A stretch of DNA of 23,317 nucleotides from assembly GCA_037447655.1 (NCBI GenBank), contig JBBHKE010000488.1, positions 174,239-197,555 of the forward strand, written 5' to 3'. Shown here in pieces: positions 1-18,740 of this stretch. Position 1 is the first letter of the stretch; the number at the start of each line of letters is the position of its first letter. The notes under the pieces were generated by a model. It was given only the letters and a program-made list of their open reading frames with translations, had not been told where the DNA came from and searched no databases. The stretch is from Zygnema cylindricum. Taxonomy: Eukaryota > Streptophyta > Zygnematophyceae > Zygnematales > Zygnemataceae. The position numbers were made by a program, and so were the translations under genes.

Positions 1-299
1 AGTCTTGCTTACAATGACATCACTAACCCCTAGACACCGCGCTGTTAGGCCCTCTGACCTTAACATGCATTTTTCTTTTTTATACCTCTCTAGTGAACTA
101 GGTAGTTTCATAGTGACTTACGTAAGTGTGGCCTTACCTACTACTTAATATACTCCTTTGCGTATTACGGCATGATATATAAAGCTTTTTTTAGTTTTTG
201 TCTCCGCGGTTTGACTGGCTGACGAGCCGACAGTTGGAAAAACCTCGCATCGCTGCCTGTTTTATATGCTAAACCTCGCATCGCTGCCTGTTTTTGCAT
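1..299. repeat. Left arm of a perfect mirror repeat
   Basis: Read 5' to 3', these bases equal positions 706 down to 408 read backwards on the same strand, with no complementing. The rule is i + j = 707, and I checked it line by line with no mismatch. The match stops at 300/407. It probably continues left of the window, because base 1 still matches base 706. The arm holds a 22-base direct repeat (241-262 and 272-293, beginning aacctcgcatcg). No coding potential is recognised. This is not an inverted repeat and cannot form an ordinary hairpin. Confidence 0.95.
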
Positions 300-407
300 T
301 CGGGATACGACTTCATGTTTTTTCAAAGTCGGATTTTTGCATTCCGAAAAGGGTTCCTGAAAAAAATATGACTTACCACAGTTGTCAAGTTTTGACGCAC
401 TTGACCG
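300..407. other. Non-mirrored spacer between the mirror arms
   Basis: These 108 bases separate the arms and show no mirror relation to each other about the centre at 353.5. A short word, tttttgcattc, occurs at the end of the left arm (291-301) and again near 334, so the spacer may share a little sequence with the left arm. Nothing else is recognised. Confidence 0.7.
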
Positions 408-706
408 TACGTTTTTGTCCGTCGCTACGCTCCAAATCGTATATTTTGTCCGTCGCTACGCTCCAAAAAGGTTGACAGCCGAGCAGTCGGTCAGTTTGGC
501 GCCTCTGTTTTTGATTTTTTTCGAAATATATAGTACGGCATTATGCGTTTCCTCATATAATTCATCATCCATTCCGGTGTGAATGCATTCAGTGATACTT
601 TGATGGATCAAGTGATCTCTCCATATTTTTTCTTTTTACGTACAATTCCAGTCTCCCGGATTGTCGCGCCACAGATCCCCAATCACTACAGTAACATTCG
701 TTCTGA
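408..706. repeat. Right arm of a perfect mirror repeat
   Basis: This is the exact reversal of bases 1-299. It carries the mirrored form of the tandem words, seen here as gtccgtcgctacgctccaaa at 418-437 and 449-468. It also contains GTACGG near 533, a hexamer common elsewhere in this window, whereas the left arm has only its reversed form. That is a weak hint that the right arm has the natural polarity. Confidence 0.95.
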
Positions 707-770
707 CAAACCGAACAGTACTATCTTCATGCACAAAAGGTACACCGCCTAATTGTTTTTGGAAGTTAAG

Positions 771-1324
771 TACACCGTCAATCGCTATTAGAGTGTATAA
801 CGCCAATTCGGTGCCCTTTTTTCAAAAAATAAAACCTTAAATACAATCCATAATTTTATTTTTTCCATTATTCTAATTAGGGTTATAATTCAATTAGCGT
901 TAATAATGGAAGTACACCTCAATGGAAATAGTGTGGCGTACGGAAAGGATATCTCTGTACGAAATGGTACTTTTTGATTTACAAAGGCATAAAAAGACAC
1001 TTAACATTATTGCACACACATGTGAATGTGCACTGGAAGAAAGAGATGCAAACTCGTCGAAACAAATCACGTTCTCATATGTTCGTCCGTCGACCGTGTG
1101 AACAACGTGACGGCGTACGAATTGTCAGAATTTGTACGAATACACATATTACCTTAGACATCTTAAGGGCGGGTATTTATTATTCTGGACAACCCAAATT
1201 ACAGTTAGTGATTAATTAGTATATATATTTTTTTTCAAAAAAAAAAAATCCCGATTAGTGTTAATAACACTAATTCTTTTTTTACGCTATTTATTCCTTT
1301 ACTCTAATAACGATTGACGGTGTA
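771..1324. mobile_element. Small TIR element (MITE-like), TA target duplication
   Basis: The ends are inverted repeats: 771-794 (TACACCGTCAATCGCTATTAGAGT) and 1301-1324 are reverse complements with one mismatch in 24. If the outer TA on each side is the target duplication, the element is 773-1322, about 550 bp. TA duplication suggests a Tc1/mariner-like mobiliser, but the family is not proven. No transposase reading frame is present, so it is non-autonomous. Its terminal repeat is closely related to that of the element at 18284-18958, and parts of its interior (aatggtact near 966, acaacccaaatta near 1187) recur in opposite orientation at about 19190-19390. Confidence 0.75.
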
Positions 1325-4300
1325 GTGAATTACAAGAGTTAATACTAGGGGCAATTTCCCATGTAGCCGAAACTTGGTCTTTGTTAATTTGTCTTTCAAC
1401 GAAAATTTTGAATAATAATTTCAAAGCGTCTCGTTGTAACGCAATGATATCGTTACTTTAAATCGTGACGGATGTAGACGACTACAAAACTTGCGACAAT
1501 TTATGATGTTTACAAAATAGTGATGGTTGTAGGTGTTAGTTCCTTGTGACTTTGTAGATGTTAAGGGTTTGTGACATTTTGACATCACGCTCACTTATGA
1601 TAGCGACGACGTCACTAGTTCCAAAACTTTCTGCCATGGTTTCCACATTTTGATTTTTCGTCCTTTCTCACTCTATTTCCATCAAAATAAGCCCAAAGAC
1701 AGTCAAAAGCATTTTTTTTCAGAGATCTTTCATGTGATACCATTGTTGACGTTTTTAACTGTAAGAATTGTGAGATAAACACGGTTATGGGAAAGGGAGA
1801 GAGAAAGAGGCGCCTTTCGCGGACTTCGTTTTTGACGAAATGGCGTTCGTTGGTCGAGAACCCTCCACGACCCCTGTACGGAAAAAATGGCACGGGAAAA
1901 AGTACGCAATGTGTAGTGAGTTGTTTTTTCTTGGTACTCCACGTATAATTTTTTTTATGAAACTTTAGTTAAAATCACCTCGCGAGGTTATTTGAGTAGA
2001 AGTTTGAAGATGAGCTAGAGGGACGAGAAAAAGTGACGCAAATTGTACTGTGGTAATTTCATTTTTTTGGTACCGCTGCGGATTTTCTCGTTGCGGGCTA
2101 AGTTTTGGAGGAAAACAACACAAACAAACCCTAACTTTATCACATGGGAAAGTGCTCTTAGTGATCTAGAAGCATTAATACTAGTAAAATTTACTGAGGT
2201 TATAGCTTCGGATCAGAGGTCGCAAAAGTCAGAATTTCAGATACTTGAATTCTATATTTCTTTTTTCAAAATCCGAACACCCTAAGTAGGATCGGGGTAT
2301 TGAACGCTCCTGAATTGTTACCCCATACCCGATACGCGTTTACAAAAAAAAAAAGTTAACCGAAACCCGATTTCTCGCGACTACTCGTACCCGAATAAGT
2401 ACAAATCTAGTGGTTCAAAAAACAATAATGTTGGATAGTATGGACACTACAGGTTAAGAGCGGAACGTACCTACCAAATCTTCATTTTTTTTCTTTTTTT
2501 GCTAACCCGTGCGTACCCAAAAAAAATAAAATATGTTTCACTAGGCCAAATCCAACCGATCCTCAAAAGTTGCCGCCCAAATCGTTCCAGATGCGACGCG
2601 ATCAGACGGGTACGGATTCGGGTACCAAATCGCAACAGTGGCTTTGTTGTCGATAGTATGGCGAGACAACAACAAACGATGTGCAAATGATGAAGTGAGA
2701 TTCATTGCAATATATTGTCATTTTTCATGCTATGCTACTATAGTTCACAGTAAAATGGATCTTTCATTTATGTCGTTTTGCGTATAAAAATCCTCTTCCA
2801 AAGGGGCAAAACGAGTATTTAGTATCGGCGCCCGAGCTAAAGAGCAAATGTGCCCATAATAAAAACACGCGGAACGGGCACCAACTTTGATGTGTGACAA
2901 ATGTTTTAACTCAAATTACGATGATAAATTTTACTTTACGTGTGCACGATAACTTTAATGTTAAGATTCGTTTTTGACTGACTATGTACTGAAAGACTAA
3001 ACTACAAAATTTTAGGTTTATTTTTAGTAATTATAGAGATTCTCATTAGCAGTGACAATAAGCCCCTCGCAGAATCTATTATAGGATGTTTCAAAAGGAT
3101 TACACCTTTTTAATCGTGAAGAGTGAACCAAGTAAACGATTGAGAAATATTCCTTATCGTTTTCGATAATTTTGTGAATTTGAACACAGTCATGGCGAGC
3201 CTGGGTCGTTGAGAATTGAGAAGTGCAAAAATGTCGTTTATATTTTGTGTAACATTTGCATACCCTTGAATTAGATAGGCAGAGAGGACAAATGAAATAA
3301 TAAGTACGTGGAGAATATAACATGAAGAACCAACCGATGTCAACATAGCCACGGTAAAATCAACTTGTCGAAAAAGGAAATAAAATACACGATACGTTGG
3401 AAAAGGAGGTTTCAGGAATGGAAAATGCTTCAAAGCATAGTCTGTCATGGTAATCGGTCAAAAGATGACACAGTGAATCTCCGGAAATGACAACAACGTC
3501 AACAGTCGTGTGGAATGTCCGTACTGAAAGAGGGGAATGGGGATTCAAAGGATGGTCAACACCTATAGTTTTTATTAAGGCGAAAGGCTTCCGTACGTTT
3601 ATACAGTACATCGACTTTCGTCTTATGTAGCATCCGTTAAAAAAAGGGTAAGAGGAACAAAGGAACGTTTGTAAAAGAAGTTGAAATACAAGGTGTAGAG
3701 AACAGATGGAGAAAAATGAGAGGTGACAAAAGTGGGGTTGGAACACATGACGATCGGATGCCAACACAACTCACCCAACGCCAAGCGACAACAAGTAGGT
3801 GAAAACAACAAAACTGTGTTTTTTTTTCAAAATTCACTTTTAACGATTCATATTACAATTGACATCAATATATTCGCACTATTCGTTCCGTGCAAGATAC
3901 TCATTTTGCAACCGCGCCACTACGATTTTTGATTTTTGTGTTTGCACGAGAAACGCTCCTAAAGATTTGACGTCAATTGGGTCCCTAAAATTCGACCAAT
4001 GATATGCCGACGCGCATTGAATAAAGTGAAAGAACGGTTCTCACGCAATGCTAATTTGTTGTAGAGAGCCGAGGCATATGTGAGATCATCTGTTGTCAAC
4101 GTTATTTTATGATTTGAAAGAATCATGACCGAGATAGTATTATTTACTCTAATATCGACAGGTTGTGTACTTTGGGAAATAATTTTGCATTTTTCGTACA
4201 GGCGTAGACGGTCAACTTTAGAAAATAATCTATATGACTTTGATAAGATTAACAAGTGTGAGAAAAAAATTATACAGTTACCTAACGTTTTTACTAAAAT

Positions 4301-6660
4301 CTTAGGGGATATAGTATTTCGCGCCTCATTTTCCATAGCCCGACCAAAAAAAAAACGAAAATAAAATTGTGACAAATACTGAAACCCTATAAACTGATAA
4401 CTCCAAAAATTGGTATGGTTTCACGTGGCTCCCGATTCTTTCATGAACGATTATTTCCACAAGCGAAAAACATTTTGAACCCACAGATTCTCTCACGTCT
4501 CACAGTTCTGTCATGCCGTAAGACGTCGGCGGGTATTATGATTTAATAAGGTACTAATTCATGTTTTGGTGACGTGACAGGTTCATATCCGAGAGTACAA
4601 TTAGAGATTCGTACGGGACAAAGGTTGGAATATACTCTCGTACGGCACCACGGGAACACAATGTGAAATCAGCGTGGAACTGGACCACGGTACGGCATCA
4701 GACGTCACGAATTCAAACGGCTACAAACCTGACAGGTGTTTGAAGTCATGAACCCTTGGAGGTTCATGCATCATTTTGCTTAGCTTAGGGAGGGTTTTTA
4801 TCCTCGAGGTGTAGGTGTAAGGCAGTCCGAGGCGGCCACGCAGCGGTCGTCTCTTGAAACTGGCAGCGTTTTAACATAGAAACCTGCCTGCTCAGAAGCA
4901 TGTAGGAATTAGTGTTTCCGTACGGATTAGTGAGAGCATAGGATAAATGCCATTTAGAGAGATAGCAACTTTTGAAAATTAAGTACGGGAATCCAACATT
5001 GGAAGGTTGTCGTTTTCTGACAAGCATTATTCTTGGGATTTGTCGAACTCTACTGTTAGGGTTTCACCTGAATATTTAGTGACACGCTAGTTTTTGAGTT
5101 ATGGCTTTTCCTTTTTCAGACCCATAGTTTCATGCTAGTAATTGTCTCTGAGCTTCTCCTTTTATTTGTTTTAAGACCTTACCTAATCTATCGGCGCAAG
5201 CGAGCCTGCAAGGTTTCCCTCCAGACTATTTTCTACTTGCTGTGATTTGTGAATTGTGTCTGTGGACTTGGCGTTTTCTCGCTGTCTGGACGCTGACCGC
5301 ACGGGCTGGTACTCACCTTGTCTGGCCTTGGAGGAATGCCGGTTATCTCGGCTCATTCATCCGGCTAAGGAAGGGTTCTTACAAACTGATTGGACTCCTG
5401 TAGGGAATATTGATGACTTTAGGGCCTAGTGACTACTGTCGCAGATAAATTTGTTTTTTCCGGGCAGATGTATTTGATTGTTTCTGGCGTTATATATGCT
5501 TTGTACTCCTATTGTGGTCACAAATACTGTACATATGTAATGGTCATTCATTTTCTGGTGTTTATCAGCGACCCACACTGGATGTGATGCATGCCAATCA
5601 CGGTTATACTGCCATGCACGACAGTTCGCGAGTCATCTTTTCGTAGGTTGCATTGAGGTCAAAAATGGTAATATTTGTTTTTTCAAATGTATGTTTTTGT
5701 ATTTTTCCGGAAATTATAGAATTATTGTACCAAGACTTTTGTCTTGTTGTAGAATTTTTTTGTTAATTACATTTCCATTGATAAAGCAGAGTTTCCTCCG
5801 TCGATGTCGTTGGGATGCACTGGTCGAAGTGGGCGAGCGCCAAAATCGAGGCATTAAGCGATTCAAAAGTATAGATGTCGTTTCACTTTCGTCTGTGTTT
5901 GTCCGTTTTGGTTTTCAATGCACGGCGATTCAGTATTTCTCGATATGTAGAATATTTCGCGAGTGTTTTCGTGTTTGCAAGTTAGTCTCTGAGGCGCTTC
6001 TCGAGCGGCATACTTTCGCATGTGCCGAACCCTATTACTGTTGTTTACTTTTGTCAGGTCAGTTTATATTTGTCGTGTTTGAGAGATATTCGGAGTGGGG
6101 AAATCGGCATCAATTCATGGTGCTTTATTTTCAGTAATTAAAAGATGTCTCCAAGAGGAGGAATATAAATCTATAGGAGATGGTAGGGGCCATGGTTCAT
6201 AACACCGGCCATGACATCTTCGTGTTGGGGATGCAATCCTCACAAAAAAAAAATACATTTGCAATCGGCGTCTGGTAATCAAAACGCCTTACGAGCTTTT
6301 ATATTGGAGAAAACCGACAATTTTTCATATTCGAATTCGGGGATGTCGACATTGATAAAAACACAGGATTGTTGCACCAAAACAAACCGGACATAAATAT
6401 ATGCACAGCTGAAGCTTTACCAAAACAGTCTCACAATCTCCTACGTACTAAATAAATTACTAACCGTACAAGTACCAAATGACACGAACCTTAACCAACA
6501 CTCAAACTAAACAAGACGTAACAAATACTGCCGACGCACACTGAACACAAGTTAAACTTAACATAAATTAAGAGTACTTTCTTATGTGATAAAGTTACAG
6601 TTATTTTCTATCGTTTTCCTCCATAACTTAGAAAAAACGGTAAAATCCGCAGCCGTACCA
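1325..6660. other. Long intergenic stretch without a recognised gene
   Basis: About 5.3 kb on both strands shows only short open frames with no motif I recognise. The longest, 5691-6137 (+, 148 codons), begins with hydrophobic residues and is Cys/Phe-rich. It has no family signature, so I regard it as unproven. The stretch holds AT-rich low-complexity DNA, runs such as cgggtacggattcgggtacc near 2610, and several GTACGG words (1878, 2609, 4608, 4639, 4689, 4921). The segment 4770-6170 is less AT-rich and could be a decayed transposon or a transcribed non-coding unit. I see no TIRs or LTRs that delimit it. Confidence 0.5.
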
Positions 6661-6684
6661 AAAAATAGAAATTACCACTGTTCA

Positions 6685-6746
6685 AGTTGCGCTATCCTTA
6701 AACATTATGCGTACGAGTTGCGTTATCTTTAAACATTATGCGTACG
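6685..6746. repeat. Two tandem copies of a 31-bp unit
   Basis: Copies 6685-6715 and 6716-6746 (beginning agttgcg, ending gcgtacg) differ at two positions, both C in the first copy and T in the second. Each unit ends in GCGTACG, related to the GTACGG word common in the window. No function is evident. Confidence 0.85.
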
Positions 6747-7380
6747 GTAGTTTGTTGTTTAGCGCAATGAAATTTGTCGTACAGCGTATTTCGACCCACA
6801 TTCGCGTCCTTTCAGCACATGTTCAAACTTTACATCAAATCACCTCGCGATGTTTCCAGCCTGGACGTACTGTTTTCCGTGCGCTGATTTCCGTACAGGA
6901 GTCGTCTCTCTCAAACACGTGTCTTCACACATACGGCGGAGTAAAATCATTGGGCACCTATCGGCAAGTGGGAAGTCAAAAAACGAAACTGCATTGTTGT
7001 GCGACAGCGAAAGGTAATTTAGGGTTTCGACGCGTCGACAATGTGGCGTACGGACATTACGAAGTCACAAAAATTGTACAGCGTACGGAGAGACGCCTCA
7101 AATTGAAGCCGAGTGAAAGTTTCGCCTCATTTTGCGTACCACTTCATCTGTCACATTGTTTCGAACACGTCTACGTAAGTCACTTTTTTAAGTGACAAGT
7201 TATTTGCGTTTACATCCGAATGCTCTGAAAGTTGTATGGAGAATCGAATCTTCGCTAAAAAACAAAGTAACAAGACTAGGTTTCGGTTACATGCGAAAGC
7301 ACCCTAAGAATGAATCAAAACACAAACTGAACTAAAACGTGAATCTAGCCTATCCACCGATTCACCCAATAACCTTACAG
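6747..7380. other. Intergenic, CpG-rich, no recognised gene
   Basis: There is an open frame on the + strand at 6707-7195 (162 codons), but its product has no recognisable domain and starts within the tandem repeat above. I counted by eye clearly more CG than GC dinucleotides in 6700-7200, which is unusual for methylated plant DNA. A short palindrome (gtcacttttttaagtgac) lies near 7178-7195. Confidence 0.4.
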
Positions 7381-8390
7381 ACATTGGTTTAAGTCGATCA
7401 TGTGAATCGGGAAGGGAATTCGCATCGGGAAGTTGGACCTGATTTTTTGTCGGATATAGTGCCAAAGGAATATTTTGCCGGGTTTATGATCCGATTCGTC
7501 ACATTGTGAAGGAATATTGCAATGTCGACTTTCATTAGGACTTGAAATCGGCCATTGAGAATTCGGCAACATCGAAGAGAAATCTTAAATTTTATGAGGG
7601 TGAAATTGCTCAATTTCTGGTTATTGAAGATTCGGATTCGGACATTGAGTTGGAATCAAATGACAATGTCAAGAGGGGAAAATTGTTTGAAGCACATTAA
7701 TTCAAATTTAACATTAATATTGATGCCCGTTGCAATGGGGCTCAAAATTTCCAAATGTCCTATGATACTCGGAAATCTTCGAGCTCGAAATCAAGTTCTC
7801 CAATTGTGGAAGAAGAGGAGCCTAATGTAGAAACGTCTGTCCCGCTTCGTCGAAGCACCCGATTGACTCGTGGAAGGAAACTGGATCTGTTTTCTTATAA
7901 CAAGAAAGGAGGGGACATTTCAAAATCATTTTCTTACATTTCGAATGCTAAGAGACTTCATTTCCCTAATAGCAATCAATTTGCGAGAATTTCCTCGGCC
8001 ATCTTCAATCATACACCGAAGCAAGAAGATCATGTGATTGGGAATCGAAAGGTAAGTCGGCATGGGAGAAAGAGTACGAATCAATTGTGGAGAATCAGAC
8101 ATTTGAGGAGGTGACATTACCGGAGGGGACGAAGTCGATTGAAACAAATGGGTCTTCAAAACCAAGACTGGTGCATCTAGAGAGGTAGTAAACTAGACAG
8201 CCATACTTGTTTGTAAGTGGTTTCAATAAAGAGGGGATGCATTATACGGAGACATATGCTTAGGAAACTTGACTCTTTGAAGAAGATTGTTGTTATTGCT
8301 GCCCTGGGTAAGAAGCATGTCCGTCAAATGGGCGCAGAAATAGCCTTTCCGAACGGTGAAAAGTACCTGAAGGCGTCACATTACAGAAAA
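7380..8390 (+). pseudogene. Decayed Ty1/copia pol fragment (integrase C-terminus to start of RT)
   Basis: Translated in pieces, this + strand stretch matches the copia element at the right end of the window, in opposite orientation. The integrase C-terminal part (FFVGYSAKG, then VYDPIRHIV) lies at about 7440-7510. The region after DLKSAIEN lies at 7540-7620. An acidic stretch with RRSTRLTRG, the usual copia spacer, lies at 7800-7880. The lead-in to reverse transcriptase (AWEKEYESIVENQTFEEV) lies at about 8060-8112, and KKHVRQM followed by AFPNG at about 8310-8360. In-frame stops (near 7449 and 7526) and many frame changes break it. No LTRs are seen on either side. This is an old, non-functional fragment. 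Confidence 0.85.
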
Positions 8391-8679
8391 ACCGAATGTA
8401 GTGTGCTTCAAATGCTTGTCTTATCTGAATCTGTCACTCAATTGGAAAGCATAATTTCACTGCTCGTATCAACAACCAAAATAGTTGCATCTCGGAAGTA
8501 ATTAATTGTCTCCTCCAATTTTTAAACACCAATTTTTTTGATCGTTAGTATTACAAATTATTCCCCGACGCAAAATCTTTGCATTTACCACAAATTGGAT
8601 AACCCCGTTTTTATGAAACTTTACTGTTTATATGATCCTCTCTTAGCATAAGTTCTATCCGTTGTGTTATTTTTTTAAG

Positions 8680-8731
8680 TTCTCTTTGTTTATTAACCAC
8701 TTCCAATAAACACAAACACAAACAAAGAGAA
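8680..8731. repeat. Short inverted repeat
   Basis: TTCTCTTTGTTT at 8680-8691 pairs with AAACAAAGAGAA at 8720-8731 (12 of 12). An inner TTTATT/AATAAA also pairs. It could fold as a hairpin. It lies downstream of the minus-strand gene and its role is unknown. Confidence 0.7.
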
Positions 8732-9539
8732 TACTCTTCAATCGCCACCTTTTTTCCTTTTCTTTCTGGATTTTTCTTTTTAGTTGTCGCAATGACTCCT
8801 AGTGATTCATGTTCAGCGAAAAAAAAAAAAATGTAATTAGTGTGGAAAGCCACTCATCTTCGCTAACTACAAAAAAAAGTTTAACGGTCTCAAAAATAAG
8901 CCAACAATAATCATACTTAAATTGAAAAGGTGGAAATATTAAAAATGACAAGGTTGTTTGGATCAAACCACGGAAGAAAACAAAAACAAAAAAAAAAAAA
9001 CTTTTGAATCCAAGAGAGATGAGACAAGACACGGAATTATTTGTTCTTCTTATGAATCAAAACCAGAAATAAAATTTTAAAAATTACAAATGTTAAACAG
9101 GATTTTTTTTCCATGAAGTTTTAGGGTGTCTAAGTTCAACACAGTTGAATAAATAAAACATATGTTTAAAAATGCCTTGCACCCATCTTTATCTTTTTCT
9201 TTTCCTTTTATCTTCACAATTTTGAAATTCAAATTCGCCTAGTAAAAAAAAATTCTAAATCGACGGGGAAAAAAAAAAATATCAATACGTTACAAAAAAA
9301 ACAAAAGGGAGCATTGTTGCCTTTCCTAGAGTGATTTTAGAATAGGACTGCTTTTGTGTTATACAAAAAACAATGAAACCCTACGATTACCAATTCCAGA
9401 AAAAAAATGAAAATGAAAATAGATGGGAGGAAATAAATGGAGGGAAACGAAAGGTTTCTTAGAAAAATGCCGAGATTTTACGAACATGAAGAACCCGACG
9501 AACTTAAACGCAGAAGTTAAATTACAGGAAATCCATTTT

Positions 9540-9545
9540 TTTATT
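9540..9545 (-). promoter_or_regulatory. Possible polyadenylation signal AATAAA
   Basis: On the minus strand this reads AATAAA, about 160 nt after the stop codon of the GH9 gene at 9705-9707. In an AT-rich flank this hexamer may occur by chance. Confidence 0.35.
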
Positions 9546-9704
9546 GACCTGCGCCGCAAAAAAAAATATTACGGCGTTAGAAAAGTACATAAGATGTCTA
9601 AAGGTTGAAAACCGAAAAACTGAAGACGCGCACAGATTATCTGGATAAGAGAAGGTCCTATGCTACCTTTTCTCTGAAAGAAAAAAACAACATGAATAAA
9701 AAAT

Positions 9705-16671
<6,967 letters not shown>

Positions 16672-16918
16672 AGCTCACGGAGGATGGAGGGCGACGTAAA
16701 TGAGAGAGTGGTTGTGAGGGGGCGAAAAGGGACACGACGATCTGGGCGAAGGAGTGGAGATGGAGGGAAGGGAGGGGATGAAAGAATGCGGAAAAGCGAG
16801 TAACCCAATGAATTCAAATGGATGCGATTTCGTGACAAGTAGGAGACAAGCAATGCGTCAGTTGACGCTATAGGAAGTGGTTGAATGGAGATTAAAGAAA
16901 TGAAATGCCTCGTATTTT

Positions 16919-17032
16919 GTTGGAGAGAGAAGAGAGGGTAGAAAGAGAGAGAGCGAAAAAGAGAGAGGGTGAGAAAGAGAGAGAGAAGGGGGGGGGGAGA
17001 TTTGGGGACAGAGAGAGAGACAGAGATCCCAC
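16919..17032 (-). promoter_or_regulatory. CT-rich 5' leader tract (GAGA-type)
   Basis: On the gene strand this part of the putative 5' leader is rich in CTCTCT. Plant BBR/BPC proteins bind GA repeats, and pyrimidine-rich leaders are common in plants. No ATG occurs between the TATA region and the chosen start codon at 16671, which supports that start. Confidence 0.6.
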
Positions 17033-17104
17033 TTTCTGGACACAGTTGAATAATTGAGAAATGAGAACGGCTGAGGGATGCTTCCAAAAGCCTCTCTGTC
17101 CATC

Positions 17105-17111
17105 TTTTATA
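17105..17111 (-). promoter_or_regulatory. TATA box of the GH9 gene
   Basis: On the minus strand this reads TATAAAA within CTATAAAAGATGG. It lies about 434 bases upstream of the start codon, so transcription would start near 17075-17080 and give a leader of about 400 nt. Confidence 0.7.
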
Positions 17112-17112
17112 G

Positions 17113-18283
17113 TTTGCTCATATGAACTGAACGGTATTGGTGGACCAGAGTTTCCGTACGTTGACTGTCCTACACGTCCGTACATGCGACTTTCGCCGAT
17201 TTCATGTTTGTCGGAAAACTCGAAAATGAATGCAGCCGATCAGTGACGTGACTGACGCACATTTATTTTGGCTATTGATGTACGGCCTTCAAAGCGAAGG
17301 GAAAAGCTTTACGAAATAAAAGGAGAAAGAGAGTTCGAACCTGACCGGTTCTTTGCTGGAGTTAAGCTAATGGCGCGGGAATTAGGGCAGATATGGATAG
17401 GATGAAGAATTTGGTGGTCAACTTAACTAGAGCTGAGAGGGTTAACTAGGCGTGACAAATAGTGTCGCAAGGGAGAACCGGATGATTTAATGAACGGGCG
17501 GTAAGTTATAGATATCCGTACAGAGCTTTCATTCTCGTCCGTACTGCCGTTACGGCAGAAACACCCTGAGAGCCTCTAGTCGGCTGTGACGTTTGGATAT
17601 ACACTACTGTACGGTAGATTTGTGTCGGCGGATCTCGTTGGCAGTTGATTCGGACGACTCATTAGGATATAGTGCTGTAGGGTGTTTTAAACATGGGACG
17701 CGTTCACCGACCTATAAGGAGATCCGGGATACATGAACGGTTCAGATCTCTATGTTACGTTTCCTGTAAATATTCCCTTGTACTACTGTAGGTTTGAACT
17801 TTTCGATGCATACAGAAAAGTAAAAAGTACATTTATGATTGGTCGCTCCGCATTTTTGCGCCAGATCGTTTCACCGGCACGGACCACTTTTTCATAAGAT
17901 GTCGGTGGGCAAAAAGGAGACGAAGGCAATTTTTCCCGACATTCGGGGAACGTACCAACTGCCAAGCTCGTGCAAGAATCAGAAGGAGCACGACACGTGG
18001 CATGGTTATTCTTCATGTCGGTGGACTGCTTGGAAATATTAAGAATAACGGTAATTTGTCGTGTAGGTTTTTTTATTTTGAGTCTCAACAAGATTCTGCT
18101 TTTATTCTGTTTGATTGTGCAACTTTTTTTTTTGTTACGATTATCGGTCAGCTTTACCCGTCAAAATTGAGTTTAAAATTTCATACTTTAGAGAGTGCTC
18201 CCATGGATGAGTTTTCCTGCAGGATGACGTCAGGTGCACTGGAGAAATTTTTTGATGAAGTTGCCGATGTGTGGCAGTGACTA
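17113..18283. other. Intergenic region upstream of the GH9 gene
   Basis: Proximal promoter DNA is followed by unassigned sequence with several CCGTAC/GTACGG words (17154, 17176, 17280, 17517, 17540, 17604). An open frame on the + strand (18002-18280, 92 codons) ends with protein-like composition just before the transposon at 18284, but has no recognised domain. I do not call it a gene. Confidence 0.4.
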
Positions 18284-18363
18284 CACCGTGAATCGCTATT
18301 AGCGTTTAAAAATAGATAGCGTTATGAAACAAATCATAGTTCAAAAGTAGGTGACCGTACGCC

Positions 18364-18428
18364 CATACAATATGCCTATTGTATGCAAAACATACAATAT
18401 GGCCTTAAGACCCATATTGTATTGGCCT
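18364..18428. repeat. Clustered short hairpins around the word ACAATATGG
   Basis: CATACAATA...TATTGTATG and then ACAATATGG...CCATATTGT are two consecutive inverted repeats built on the same word, inside the TIR element. They may be remains of nested or snap-back copying events. Confidence 0.7.
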
Positions 18429-18564
18429 CAAAATGAAATAAAATAGTAACAGGGTTGAGTTGCACATGGATGGATAGAGAATTAAACGTCATGTCTAAAT
18501 TTGAAAAAAAAAATCGGACAAAAAAATCTTTTCTGTGAGTTTTGAGCGACTTTTTTATTTAAAC

Positions 18565-18740
18565 CGTCAGATTCGAACGATCTGACGGTCGTTAATGAAA
18601 GTAACGATCTAAGAAGAATCACATGAAAAGCCCATAACACAACTTACAATAGGACTATCGTCAGATTCGGACGATCGGACGGTCGCTGATGAAAGTAGCG
18701 ATCTAAGAAGATCACATGGAAAGCCCGTAACACAACTTAC
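18565..18740. repeat. Direct repeat, period 94 bp, inside the TIR element
   Basis: Copy 1 is about 18565-18647 and copy 2 about 18659-18740. Both run from cgtcagattc to cacaacttac. Each contains a palindromic start (ccgtcagat..atctgacgg in copy 1). Several differences are C/T or G/A changes. Confidence 0.85.

Larger units (their letters stand above)
8390..9704. other. AT-rich 3' flank, no gene recognised
   Basis: The stretch is AT-rich with many A- and T-runs and only short low-complexity open frames. It includes an imperfect inverted repeat at 8680-8731 and a possible polyadenylation signal for the upstream minus-strand gene at 9540-9545. I see no gene, RNA gene or delimited transposon here. 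Confidence 0.5.

Noticed and set aside
1-706. Ordinary inverted repeat or MITE at the left edge
   Set aside because: The right arm matches the plain reversal of the left arm, not its reverse complement, so it is not a TIR element or hairpin.
3024-3837. Several overlapping minus-strand open frames with hydrophobic stretches
   Set aside because: They overlap in different frames in AT-rich DNA, with no family motif; probably chance.
5691-6137. 148-codon + strand open frame
   Set aside because: No recognised domain, no clear promoter or splice context, odd Cys/Phe composition; not called as a gene.
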